Shown here one piece after another: positions 15,751 through 23,394 of a DNA stretch of 35,976 nt (positions are counted from its first letter, which is position 1; each line of letters begins with the position of its first letter). This DNA is from Halalkalirubrum salinum (GTDB taxonomy: Archaea; Halobacteriota; Halobacteria; Halobacteriales; Haloferacaceae). The DNA lies in assembly GCF_005543295.1 (NCBI RefSeq), contig NZ_SRSG01000019.1, forward strand, positions 1 to 35,976. Reading direction: 5' to 3'. The notes under the pieces were generated by a model. It made no database searches, had not been told where the DNA came from, and saw only the letters and a list, made by a program, of their open reading frames with translations. A program made the position numbers and the translations under genes.

Positions 15751-16844
15751 GCCACGCTGTCGAGGGTGCTCTACGCGAGGTCATGGTCCCCGGCCCACCT
15801 GCCTCCGCAGGCACCGGGTCGGACACTGATCGTGATGGCACTGACATCGTTTCGCAAGGACTTGTTGGCGAGATTACTGTTGACGACGGAATGGCCCATG
15901 TGCCGCTGGCGTTCGGCGCGCCGTACTCACCTGCGGAAACGGAGCTGGCAGTAGCGGTTCGCGAAGCGATAGAGGCGGCTGGTTATGAGCCATCGCTGTC
16001 GATCGACATCGACGACGACACCCCGGCGGCAGACCCCAACGCACCGATCGTGATCGCGGTTTCATCCGGAAAAGGTGGGGTTGGAAAGAGTACCATCGCA
16101 GTCAACATTGCCGCAGGGATTGCCGACCGCGGCGCGCGGGTGGGGTTGTTTGACACCGATGTGTACGGGCCAAACATCCCCCGGATGCTTGGCGTGCAAG
16201 GCGAACCTGTACGGGCCGATCAAAACCAACGGATTGTCCCGGTCGAAGCCCACCAGATGCAGCTAATGAGTGTCGGCTTCCTGGTCGATCAGGACCTCCC
16301 GGTTATCTGGCGTGGTTCACTGGTCGATCAGACGCTGACTGAACTGTGGCACGATGTCAATTGGGGACCGCTTGACTATCTTGTCGTTGACTTACCGCCT
16401 GGCACGGGCGACGCACAGCTGACGATGCTCCAGCAGATGCCGGTTATGGGCTCGGTCGTAGTGACGACACCGCAGGATGTTGCCCTCGACAACGCCCGCA
16501 AGGGTGTCCGGCTGTTTGACGACCACGAGGCCGAAGTGTTCGGTATTGTCGAGAATATGAGTGCATTCGTCTGTCCGAACTGCGGCGAGAACCACGAGGT
16601 CTTTCGGGCGGGTGGCGGCAGCAAACTCGCTGAAGAGTTTGCTCTCCCTGTTTTGAGCCGTATTCCACTAGATCCGGCGATTGGAGAGGCCGGTGAGGTT
16701 GGCGAACCGATCGTGTTGAGCAGGTCGGGGGTTGGCGAGATATTTGCTGATCTCGCCTGCGACGTGATGGATCAGGTCGGCTGGCGTCGACGCCAGTCCC
16801 ACGCCGCGAGGGCCGATAAAGCGGCGGCGACCAACGAGGAATGA
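15747..16844 (+). CDS. Mrp/Nbp35-type P-loop ATPase with altered N-terminal domain
   Basis: A 365-residue Mrp/ApbC/Nbp35-family ATPase. The deviant Walker A SGKGGVGKST is at 107-116, followed by DTDVYGPNIPRMLGV, the DLPPGTGDAQLT block and a CPNCGE zinc/Fe-S-type CxxC near residue 270. These proteins bind and transfer iron-sulfur clusters. The N-terminal DUF59/MIP18-like part (IVSQGLVGEITVDDG) is present, but the usual DPE loop is replaced by a Gly/Ser/Asp-rich stretch (PGPPASAGTGSDTDRDG). Start is GTG, overlapping the previous stop. The stop overlaps the TrmO start (ATGA). Proximity to an Fe-S-rich reductase suggests a maturation role, by inference. Confidence 0.9.
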   Translation: MSHAVEGALREVMVPGPPASAGTGSDTDRDGTDIVSQGLVGEITVDDGMAHVPLAFGAPYSPAETELAVAVREAIEAAGYEPSLSIDIDDDTPAADPNAPIVIAVSSGKGGVGKSTIAVNIAAGIADRGARVGLFDTDVYGPNIPRMLGVQGEPVRADQNQRIVPVEAHQMQLMSVGFLVDQDLPVIWRGSLVDQTLTELWHDVNWGPLDYLVVDLPPGTGDAQLTMLQQMPVMGSVVVTTPQDVALDNARKGVRLFDDHEAEVFGIVENMSAFVCPNCGENHEVFRAGGGSKLAEEFALPVLSRIPLDPAIGEAGEVGEPIVLSRSGVGEIFADLACDVMDQVGWRRRQSHAARADKAAATNEE

Positions 16845-17332
16845 CCAGCGACCGATACTGCTACGAGCCGATTGGCGAGATCCGCACGCCGTTCGGGACG
16901 CCCGAGGGGATGCCGATCCAGCCGGCCGGCGAAGAAAGCGCCCGCGGGACGGTCGTCGTCGACCCGGCCTACGCGGCCGGCCTCGCGGACCTCGATGGCT
17001 TTTCACACTGCATCCTGCTGTACCACTTCCACGCCGGTGACGGTGATTACTCGCTGCGGCCGACACCGTTTCTCGACGAGGCCGAACGGGGACTGTTTGC
17101 CACCCGTGCGCCGAGCCGACCGAATCCGATCGGGCTGTCGGTCGTCGCCGTCGAATCGGTCGACGGCCGCGAACTCGCCGTCAGCGGGATCGACGTGGTC
17201 GACGGCACGCCGCTGGTGGACATCAAGCCGTTCGTCCCGCAGTTCGACGTGCCCGCCGACACGGCCGCCGGCTGGGTCGACGAGACCGACGCGGGCGTCG
17301 CGTCGACGACGGCCGACGACCGGTTCCGCTGA
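16841..17332 (+). CDS. TrmO/TsaA-family tRNA methyltransferase
   Basis: A 163-residue member of the TsaA/TrmO (VirR/YaeB) family. The N-terminal CYEPIGEIRTPF and the signature FATRAPSRPNPIGLSVV are diagnostic, followed by DGTPLVDIKPFVP. Bacterial TrmO N6-methylates t6A37 of tRNA-Thr using SAM. The substrate of haloarchaeal members is not established. The ATG overlaps the Mrp-type gene stop. From here to about 19,100 the DNA looks richer in GC than flanking genes. Confidence 0.93.
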   Translation: MTSDRYCYEPIGEIRTPFGTPEGMPIQPAGEESARGTVVVDPAYAAGLADLDGFSHCILLYHFHAGDGDYSLRPTPFLDEAERGLFATRAPSRPNPIGLSVVAVESVDGRELAVSGIDVVDGTPLVDIKPFVPQFDVPADTAAGWVDETDAGVASTTADDRFR

Positions 17333-17335
17333 GAC

Positions 17336-17806
17336 TCAGGTGTCGGTCGATCTGAGCTGGTCACAGTCGGCCGGTGCGGTCGCCTCACACCGGGACGTAC
17401 ACGGGAGTGTGGCACAGTCGCCGAGGCTGTCGATCTGGGCCGCATCGAGTTCGGTCGCGATACGGGCGGCCTGTTCGGCCAGCAGGTCGATCCCAAGTCG
17501 GTCCGCGAAACACTGCTCGACGGCACACCGCTGCCACAGGAGTCGACGGGCGAGGCGGTCGCCGCGGGCGGTCAACGTGACGCCGTGGTACCGTTCGTGG
17601 GTGAGCAGCCCCTCGTCGGCCAGCGTCTTGCTCATGCCGGTGACGCTCGCGCCGCTCACGCCGAGGAGGTCGGTGAGTTCGCGGTTGGTCACCGGTGGGC
17701 CGGCCCGCAGGCTCCGGTAGAGGACGCCGCAGAGATACCGCCCTTCGGCGGGCGTCAACTCGTCTTTGGGGGGCAGTTCGGCGGCCGAGTGGTCGCTGTG
17801 ACACAT
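17336..17806 (-). CDS. DtxR/MntR-family metal-dependent regulator
   Basis: A 156-residue regulator. The N-terminal winged helix includes LTPAEGRYLCGVLYRS, TNRELTDLLGVSGASVTGMSKTL and YHGVTLTARGDRLA, the DtxR/SirR/MntR pattern. The dimerisation/metal region follows (RCAVEQCFADRLGIDLL) with Cys, Asp and His/Glu residues that may bind Fe(II) or Mn(II). The C-terminal tail contains four cysteines (DCATLPCTSRCEATAPADC), unusual for the family. It converges on trmO with 3 bp between stops. It could act at the TTAGG-N4-CCTAA box at feoA, but no direct link is visible. Confidence 0.88.
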   Translation of the reverse strand: MCHSDHSAAELPPKDELTPAEGRYLCGVLYRSLRAGPPVTNRELTDLLGVSGASVTGMSKTLADEGLLTHERYHGVTLTARGDRLARRLLWQRCAVEQCFADRLGIDLLAEQAARIATELDAAQIDSLGDCATLPCTSRCEATAPADCDQLRSTDT

Positions 17807-17821
17807 CGCCTTCTCCCCCGA

Positions 17822-18265
17822 TCAGTCGCCACCGTTGTCGGTGGTCCAGTAGACGACCGTCCGGCCGGTCTTCCGGCGGCGCAACGGCCCCTCGCTAACG
17901 AGGTCGTTGAGGTGCTGGCGGGCCGACTCCGTCGAGATCCCCAGTACGTCGCCGACGTCGGTGCTGGTCACGATCGGCCCGTCGACGGCTCCGAAGACCC
18001 CGAGGACGTCCTCGCCGGTGATCGAATCGGCAAAGCGGCCGCAGCCATCCCGCTTGCGCTCGCGACGCCGCCGCCGGTCGCCATCACAGTCGCCCGATCC
18101 GGACCGGCCATTTCCATCGTGGTTGCCCCGTCCATGCGGGCTATCACCATCGTGGTTGTCTCGACGGTGTGGACCCTCGCCATCGCGTCTGCCCCGACCG
18201 CGTGGGCCCTCGCCGCGACCCGGTTCGTTTGCCGCCTCGCCGTCGCCGTTGCTGTTCGGTGCCAT
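17822..18265 (-). CDS. winged-helix regulator with Gly/Asp/His/Arg low-complexity N-terminus
   Basis: A 147-residue protein. Residues 1-75 are low complexity: repeats built on GRG, HDGD, GNHDGN and RRRRRERKR. Residues about 80-147 form a winged helix (VLGVFGAVDGPIVTSTDVGDVLG, STESARQHLNDLVSEG, TVVYWTT). It sits 15 bp upstream of the DtxR-family gene and may share its transcript. A 7-bp-arm inverted repeat lies about 40 bp upstream, suggesting autoregulation. The His/Asp-rich segment could bind metal, but composition alone does not show that. Confidence 0.75.
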   Translation of the reverse strand: MAPNSNGDGEAANEPGRGEGPRGRGRRDGEGPHRRDNHDGDSPHGRGNHDGNGRSGSGDCDGDRRRRRERKRDGCGRFADSITGEDVLGVFGAVDGPIVTSTDVGDVLGISTESARQHLNDLVSEGPLRRRKTGRTVVYWTTDNGGD

Positions 18266-18304
18266 GGCGTCGACTACGAACCCCCGGGAGATAAACTATT
18301 TGCT

Positions 18305-18321
18305 AGTACCAATGTGGTACT
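18305..18321. promoter_or_regulatory. inverted repeat upstream of the 18265 regulator gene
   Basis: AGTACCA-ATG-TGGTACT has perfect 7-bp arms with a 3-bp spacer. It lies just upstream of a TATA-like AATAGTTTAT (minus strand) and about 40 bp before the winged-helix gene's ATG, so it is a candidate operator for that regulator or its neighbour. Confidence 0.45.
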
Positions 18322-18333
18322 CACAGAACGGCG

Positions 18334-19113
18334 TTACAGGTCGACCTGCGAGCCAGCGCCGACCCGCAGGAAGTCATCGCCGAAGGCATCGGCGAGGGAT
18401 CGCCGGGCGAGCCGGCCGGTGCAGTGGGTGGGGGCGATCCGCTCGATTCGTCCCTCCAGCCACGCGACGATCGGCTCGATCTCATCGGGGTCGGTCGACC
18501 GGAGATGCGTCCCGCCGACGACCGTGTGGATCGGCTCCTCGAAGGTCGATTCGGCGTGGTTGATCGTGTTCCGGAGCCCCGCGTGACAGCAGCCGACGAC
18601 CAGCCCGAGCCCCGCCTCACCCTCGACGACCAGCGACTGGTCGTCCCACACCGGGTCGTCGACCCGCTCGCCGTCGACGACGTGGCACCCGGTGCGGCTG
18701 TCGGGGAACTCGCGGGGGATCTCCCCGAGGGCGTGGATTCCCGGCGCGACCTCGACCGGCTCGCGGTGGGTCCGCAGCTCTACCTGGGCAGCGATCCACT
18801 CCCGATCGTAGGGCATTCCGATCGGCTCGTCGCCATGGTACTTCGGCTCGAAGGCCGCCGGGTGGCAGTACAACTCGGCGACATCGTCCAGAAACGACGG
18901 CAGCGCAGTGGTGTGATCGTAGTGGCCGTGGCTCAGGACGATCGTCTCGAAGGGCCCGACCCCGAGGGTCACGGCGTTGTCGGCGGCAACGCCGGTCTGT
19001 CCGGCGTCGAACAGCAGCCCGTCGACGGCGGCGGCGAACCCCCATTCGGCCCGGAGTCCCTTTGGCCGCGATCTGTCGACCGCGTTGTCCGCGAGGATAG
19101 TGAGTGTTGGCAT
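18334..19113 (-). CDS. MBL-fold metallo-hydrolase (COG1237-like)
   Basis: A 259-residue metallo-beta-lactamase-fold protein. The metal-binding signature is SHGHYDHTTAL, with later ligands in GCCHAGLRNTI and a C-terminal His in APTHCTGR. This set, especially GCCHAGxxNT, matches the COG1237 group related to dihydropterin/beta-RFAP-synthase-like hydrolases. Actual substrate is unknown. It is divergent from the CoA-disulfide reductase gene (159 bp apart) and upstream of the two regulators on the same strand. A role in sulfur metabolism (as for persulfide-dioxygenase MBL enzymes) is not supported by motif. Confidence 0.88.
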   Translation of the reverse strand: MPTLTILADNAVDRSRPKGLRAEWGFAAAVDGLLFDAGQTGVAADNAVTLGVGPFETIVLSHGHYDHTTALPSFLDDVAELYCHPAAFEPKYHGDEPIGMPYDREWIAAQVELRTHREPVEVAPGIHALGEIPREFPDSRTGCHVVDGERVDDPVWDDQSLVVEGEAGLGLVVGCCHAGLRNTINHAESTFEEPIHTVVGGTHLRSTDPDEIEPIVAWLEGRIERIAPTHCTGRLARRSLADAFGDDFLRVGAGSQVDL

Positions 19114-19272
19114 GCGACATAACGGTTGGGTGCCCAGCGTCCAATAGCCATCGGAAGCCGCGGCCCCAACCGGGAGCTATGGCGGACAGAACCCCAGGTC
19201 GACCGACCGGTGGATTCTACACCAGTGGGAATACCGTACACGATATATTTGTCGTCGGTCCCAGCATCAGAT

Positions 19273-20922
19273 ATGAGAAAACAGGTGCTGGTCGTCGGTG
19301 GAAACGCGGCTGGAATGAGTACCGCAACGCGACTCCGCCGGCTCGACGAGGTCGCTGAGATCACCGTTATCGAGGCCACCGATCACGTGTCGTATGCGAG
19401 TTGTGGGTTGCCCTACCACCTGAACGACACGGTCCCCGAATCGGAGCTGGCAGTGATGGGCACCGACCAGCTGAGCGCGGCGTTCAATCTAGACATCCGG
19501 ACCGGCGAGCGCGTGGTCGACATTGTACCCGAGACACAACACGCCACCATCGAACCGAGAGATGGTGAGCCCTACGAACTCGGCTACGATGAGTTAGTGT
19601 TGGCCACCGGGGCCGAACCGCTGGTGCCGCCGATGTTCGACGTCGAAGCCATAGAGCACTGCCACACCCTCCGAACGGTTGACGATGCAATCGACATCCG
19701 CCAGGCGGTCGACACCGCCGAGCGTGCGCTGGTCATCGGCGGCGGCTACATCGGCATCGAAGTCGCCGAGAACCTCACTGAGTCCGGCCACGAGGTCGTC
19801 ATCGCCGAACTGCTTGATCAGGTGATGCCCAACACTCTCGGCGCGGAGATGGCCGCGCTCGTCGAGGCCCACCTCGAAGCCCACGGCGTCGACCTGCGGC
19901 TGGGAACGGGCGTCGAGGACCTGACCGAGACAGATTATAAGGCTGTCCTTGCCACGATGGACGGAACCGACCACGAATTCGATCTGGTCGTCATCTCGAC
20001 TGGCGTCCGGCCGCGAACCGAGTTGGCCGAGGCCGTGGGGCTCGAACTCCACGATAGCGGGGCGATCCCGGTCGACGAGCGGCTCCGGACCGAAGAGCCG
20101 TCGATCCACGCGGTCGGCGACGCAGTCGCGGTCCCGAGCATCTTCGGCGAGCGAGCGTGGATACCCCTCGGCGGGCCGGCCAACCGCGAGGGCCGGGTCG
20201 CGGCCAACGACATCGCGGGCCACGACGACGCGCTGGCCCCGGTGTTGGATACGGCGATCGCTAAAGTGTTCAATCTCGACGTTGGGACGGTTGGCCTCAC
20301 CGAGACGGCGCTGATCGAGGACGGCCGTCCCTACGAGGCGATCTACACGGCCGAACCGGACCACGCCGGCTACTACCCAGGGGCGACCGATATCCATTTC
20401 AAACTCCTGTTTGACCCCGACGACGGGACAATCCTCGGTGCCCAAGCGATTGGTGAGGCCGGCGTCGACAAACGAACCGACGTACTGGCGACCGCGATCA
20501 GCCACGGCGACACTGTCTTCGAAATCCGAGATCTGGATCTAGCCTACGCGCCGCCGTACTCGGCGGCGAAGGACCCTGTTAACATACTCGGGATGATCGG
20601 CGCGAACATCGTCGAAGGGGTCGCCGAGATCATCCATCTCGACGAGTTCCTCGACACGCGTGAGGCGGCAACGGTGGTCGACACCCGCCCGCCCGCAATG
20701 CGGGAGACACAGGGATCGATCCCCGGCGACGAGCACGTCCCGCTCGGAAAACTGCGGTCGTGGGCCGCCGATCGCGAGGCTGACGAGGAGGTGGTGACCT
20801 ACTGCAAGATCGGCAAAAGTTCTTACATGGCGACCCGAATTCTCAACCACGAAGGGATTGAGGCCCGCAGCCTTACCGGCGGATACTACCGCTACCGGGC
20901 GGCCGAAGGGGCCGACGACTGA
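19273..20922 (+). CDS. CoA-disulfide/NAD(P)H polysulfide reductase with C-terminal rhodanese domain
   Basis: A 549-residue flavoprotein. FAD-binding motif VVGGNAAGMS is at 7-16 and the catalytic cysteine is Cys44 in YASCGLPYHL, as in single-Cys CoA-disulfide reductases. The NAD(P)H-binding motif is ALVIGGGYIGIEVAE, the second FAD motif IHAVGDAV, followed by the dimerisation domain. The last 100 residues form a rhodanese domain with Cys511 in TYCKIGKSS. Such CDR-rhodanese fusions (Npsr/CoADR-RHD) reduce polysulfide, persulfides or S0 with NAD(P)H. ATG 19273 directly precedes the FAD strand and follows a TATA-like GATATATTT; upstream in-frame starts extend into non-homologous sequence. Confidence 0.93.
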   Translation: MRKQVLVVGGNAAGMSTATRLRRLDEVAEITVIEATDHVSYASCGLPYHLNDTVPESELAVMGTDQLSAAFNLDIRTGERVVDIVPETQHATIEPRDGEPYELGYDELVLATGAEPLVPPMFDVEAIEHCHTLRTVDDAIDIRQAVDTAERALVIGGGYIGIEVAENLTESGHEVVIAELLDQVMPNTLGAEMAALVEAHLEAHGVDLRLGTGVEDLTETDYKAVLATMDGTDHEFDLVVISTGVRPRTELAEAVGLELHDSGAIPVDERLRTEEPSIHAVGDAVAVPSIFGERAWIPLGGPANREGRVAANDIAGHDDALAPVLDTAIAKVFNLDVGTVGLTETALIEDGRPYEAIYTAEPDHAGYYPGATDIHFKLLFDPDDGTILGAQAIGEAGVDKRTDVLATAISHGDTVFEIRDLDLAYAPPYSAAKDPVNILGMIGANIVEGVAEIIHLDEFLDTREAATVVDTRPPAMRETQGSIPGDEHVPLGKLRSWAADREADEEVVTYCKIGKSSYMATRILNHEGIEARSLTGGYYRYRAAEGADD

Positions 20923-21618
20923 TCAGCCGTTGAACTGTCCCATCACGTGCCCCTCGGCGCGGGCGAGCCGCTGGGAGAATGCCGACGTCGAGATGCCAAG
21001 TTGGTCGGCCAGCGAGGCCATCGACGGCCGCTCGCCGCCCTCGTAGTACCCCTCCTCGATGGCCAACTCGAGGGCCTCCCGCTGTTTGTGGGTTAGCGCT
21101 GAGACGTCGACCTCGTAGATCTCGTCGCTGAGTTCCTCGCCGCTACCGGTGTGGGTCATACTCACCAGCCGGACGGTCGAGCCGATCTCGTTGAGGTCGG
21201 AAACGAGGTTAGAGACCATCGCGGAGTTGGGCAGAAACGCCTTGATAAAGAACGACCGGCCGTCGGCCCGCACGAAATGCGGGATGCAGCCGTAGGCCGC
21301 AAACACCGAACTCGGGCAGTGGTCACACACCTCATCGGTGTGGTATTTGGTAACTACGCGGTCCTCGTCGGACTCAATGTTGTTCGCTCGAGAGGTGTCG
21401 ATCGTCGAGTTCGTGGAGCTACTGGGCTCACACACCGTCGCCTCAGTGTGACAGGTCCCGTTGACGACACGGACGTCGATATCGATCACGTCGCCGGCGA
21501 GATCGTCCATGAAACAGGGGCCGCCCCGCTCGATTTCGAGGACGACCCGGAGATCGCGGTCTTCGATGGCTGCTGGCTTCGGATCGGCCGGTGTCTCCGA
21601 TCCATCCGAACGACTCAT
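20923..21618 (-). CDS. Bat/DmsR/NarO-like HTH_10 regulator with Cys-rich sensor region
   Basis: A 231-residue regulator. The C-terminus (about 175-225) is a bacterio-opsin-activator-type HTH_10 domain: VSALTHKQREALELAIEEGY followed by MASLADQLGISTSAFSQRL. The N-terminal half carries six cysteines (Cys35, 56, 63, 98, 101, 111), the last three as CDHC-x9-C. Cys-rich Bat-family regulators in haloarchaea include NarO and DmsR, which control anaerobic respiration; this spacing is similar but not identical. ATG 21618 is preferred to 21666. It ends exactly where the CoA-disulfide reductase ends (convergent, zero gap). A redox- or sulfur-sensing role is inference. Confidence 0.85.
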   Translation of the reverse strand: MSRSDGSETPADPKPAAIEDRDLRVVLEIERGGPCFMDDLAGDVIDIDVRVVNGTCHTEATVCEPSSSTNSTIDTSRANNIESDEDRVVTKYHTDEVCDHCPSSVFAAYGCIPHFVRADGRSFFIKAFLPNSAMVSNLVSDLNEIGSTVRLVSMTHTGSGEELSDEIYEVDVSALTHKQREALELAIEEGYYEGGERPSMASLADQLGISTSAFSQRLARAEGHVMGQFNG

Positions 21619-21681
21619 AACCGTATCTGTGCATGTGAGGAATAAAACCTTTTCTCGGTCTCCCAACCGTCAGGAGTCGAC

Positions 21682-22014
21682 CTACTCGTGGATCAGATCG
21701 TCGATCCACGTCAGCGTCGCCATTGCCTTCGGGAAGCCCAGAGTCGGAATCGAAAGGATGGCCACGTGACGCAGTGTTTCGGGTTCGATACCCTCATCGA
21801 GAGCACGCCGGACATGGGAATGAACTGCCCCTTCAGATTCTGAGCCGGCTGCAAGCGCGAGTTTGACCAGCCGTTTCGTCTCGTTGTCAACCGGACCTGC
21901 CTCTGAGCAGGCTTTGCCCACTCCTGAATAGGCCTCCCAGACGTCGGGATGCTCCTCGGCAAACTCGCCCGCGATCGACGGTAGTTCCTCGGTGTCTTCG
22001 ACTTTGTCAGCCAT
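21682..22014 (-). CDS. carboxymuconolactone decarboxylase/AhpD-family protein
   Basis: A 110-residue CMD-domain protein (ETKRLVKLALAAGSESEGAVHSHVRRALDEG), matching the AhpD-like core helix pair. The redox CxxC of AhpD is replaced by EGAVHSH, which is common in non-peroxidase members, so alkylhydroperoxidase activity is unlikely. The only cysteine is in KACSEAG. It lies 63 bp upstream of the Bat-like regulator on the same strand, and the spacer contains a TATA-like ATAAAAC, so the regulator probably has its own promoter. Function unknown; small CMD proteins are often found near sulfur- and redox-related genes. Confidence 0.9.
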   Translation of the reverse strand: MADKVEDTEELPSIAGEFAEEHPDVWEAYSGVGKACSEAGPVDNETKRLVKLALAAGSESEGAVHSHVRRALDEGIEPETLRHVAILSIPTLGFPKAMATLTWIDDLIHE

Positions 22015-22592
22015 ACCATCTTATCTCATCGGGCCCGTAAAAACTATTATGCTGACTGTTGGTTGGCGGGAATGGTCAGCTTGGAGATGGTTGGTGCCGA
22101 CAGCACAGCTATAATAGCGTTTGCAATTATTTTTTCACTTCGATTCAGGAACTGCTTGTTCATGCTCTCTCAAACCGTATTTCGAGGTGGCTATTGCAAA
22201 GAGTTGCAAACGTTACTATAGTGACAGCCTGCCACCGAACCGGCGTGGTCCTTGCCAGTGGGTGCTCAAACCACTTCAGCGAGACCGACAAGGCCCTTTC
22301 AGAGCTCAACGGTACCCCGAGGTCGCCCGCGTCGCCGACCGGCTTCCGGTTGCAGTCGACCGCCCCGGTGGGAGCCGTTGGATTAGCTCGATCGATTCGC
22401 GACCCGGAAGTCAAAGCCAGGCTCGGCTACCTGCTTACCAGTAGTTGGCATTATGACTTAGATTTATATACAAATCCGCTCTATCATAACCTGGAACCGT
22501 AATTTACGCGTTCGAAAACAAATAAAGAAGATCACACTGCCAACAACTGTTACGGTCGCAAAGGCAATCGGTGCGAGAAACGGGTAGTCGGC
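22015..22592. other. intergenic region containing a decayed gene
   Basis: About 580 bp between the CMD gene and the acetoacetate-decarboxylase-like gene. The outer parts are AT-rich with no intact gene. The centre, with higher GC, contains the DUF1641-like remnant at 22272-22439. A 444-bp open frame spans it but the N-terminal two thirds look unlike protein. Confidence 0.5.
22272..22439 (+). pseudogene. DUF1641 3'-end remnant
   Basis: The plus-strand peptide contains PVGAVGLARSIRDPEVKARLGYLLT, quoted here as PVGAVGLARSIRDPEV and KARLGYLL. It matches the C-terminal signature of DUF1641 proteins (PxGxxGLxRAxRDPxVqxGLGxLL). The usual N-terminal helical part is missing, and after LLTS the frame runs into AT-rich DNA with aromatic residues. 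DUF1641 genes often neighbour sulfide:quinone or disulfide oxidoreductases, which fits the location next to the CoA-disulfide reductase region. The evidence is one short motif, so the call is tentative. Confidence 0.5.
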
Positions 22593-23354
22593 TCAGACCG
22601 GCCCGATCGCTTCTCCTTCGTGGATCCAAAATTCAGCGTCAGCAGTGAATCGCAAAAGGGCTCGATCGCCGAGATCCAGCGTTGAGAGTGCCTGCGCACG
22701 TGGGTGCTCGCCAAACACGTAGTCGACCCGATCGCTGTAGGGCCACATCCCAAGGCGGCCGTCTAACTCGAGGCGTTCACGCAGCACCGTCCCGTTCTTT
22801 TCCGTGTAGCTCACTCCCGACTGACGCCACGGGAGCTGTGGCGGTCGATCGATCGCTATGTCAATCAGGCGCTCGCCGTCAACCCGAACCGAGGTGTGTC
22901 GTACCGACCCCTCGTCGCGATGGGTGATCTCAGCGACCTCCTTTGGATAGCCCCAGATATCGACGCCGAGCGCTCGCGCTGGCTCTGTCGTCACCGGGAG
23001 GTACTCGACGTATCCGCTCACGCCGTGGGTGAGCAACGACGCGTACGGGACTGTTTGTTTGTCTTCTGGGATCGCGGGGAGCAACACGCCAAACTCGTTG
23101 TACGGGTCGATGGCAGTGTCGTAACCAATTCGATCGTACTCGACACACAGGAACGTGATGGCCGCACGGCCCGGAGTTGCGCGAATCGGCTTGAGGGCAT
23201 TTGGTAACAGCGACGCGACCGCCGCTTTGGACGCCGAAAACACCGCGCCCGTAATCGTCGCGTGGGTCGAAAGCGGCAGCATCACACGGTGGCCGGTGGA
23301 GAGAACCGCCGGCTCGCCGTCGGTTCCGCCGATCGCGATCCGCTGGTCTGACAT
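22593..23354 (-). CDS. acetoacetate decarboxylase-family protein
   Basis: A 253-residue protein of the acetoacetate decarboxylase (ADC) superfamily. Evidence includes YNEFGVLLPA, the GYPKEVAEI segment preceded by ARALGVDIWG, and the C-terminal strand ALLRFTADAEFWIHEG. The GYPK lysine region corresponds to the conserved WGYPK of ADC-like proteins. Enzyme activity cannot be assumed; many members are not decarboxylases. ATG 23354 precedes the first conserved strand, while the upstream in-frame ATG (23456) reads into the copper ATPase gene. The copper ATPase stop is 41 bp upstream on the same strand, so co-transcription is possible. Confidence 0.85.
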   Translation of the reverse strand: MSDQRIAIGGTDGEPAVLSTGHRVMLPLSTHATITGAVFSASKAAVASLLPNALKPIRATPGRAAITFLCVEYDRIGYDTAIDPYNEFGVLLPAIPEDKQTVPYASLLTHGVSGYVEYLPVTTEPARALGVDIWGYPKEVAEITHRDEGSVRHTSVRVDGERLIDIAIDRPPQLPWRQSGVSYTEKNGTVLRERLELDGRLGMWPYSDRVDYVFGEHPRAQALSTLDLGDRALLRFTADAEFWIHEGEAIGPV

Positions 23355-23394
23355 ACCCCCGCTATGTGGACTATGAACCAAAGTGTTGTGCCGG

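Noticed and set aside
16872-17720. 282-codon plus-strand frame across trmO and the DtxR-family gene
   Set aside because: Arg/Ser/Thr-rich out-of-frame reading typical of GC-rich DNA; both real genes are recognised in other frames.
19594-20505. 303-codon minus-strand frame opposite the CoA-disulfide reductase
   Set aside because: Antisense shadow of a clearly identified flavoprotein.
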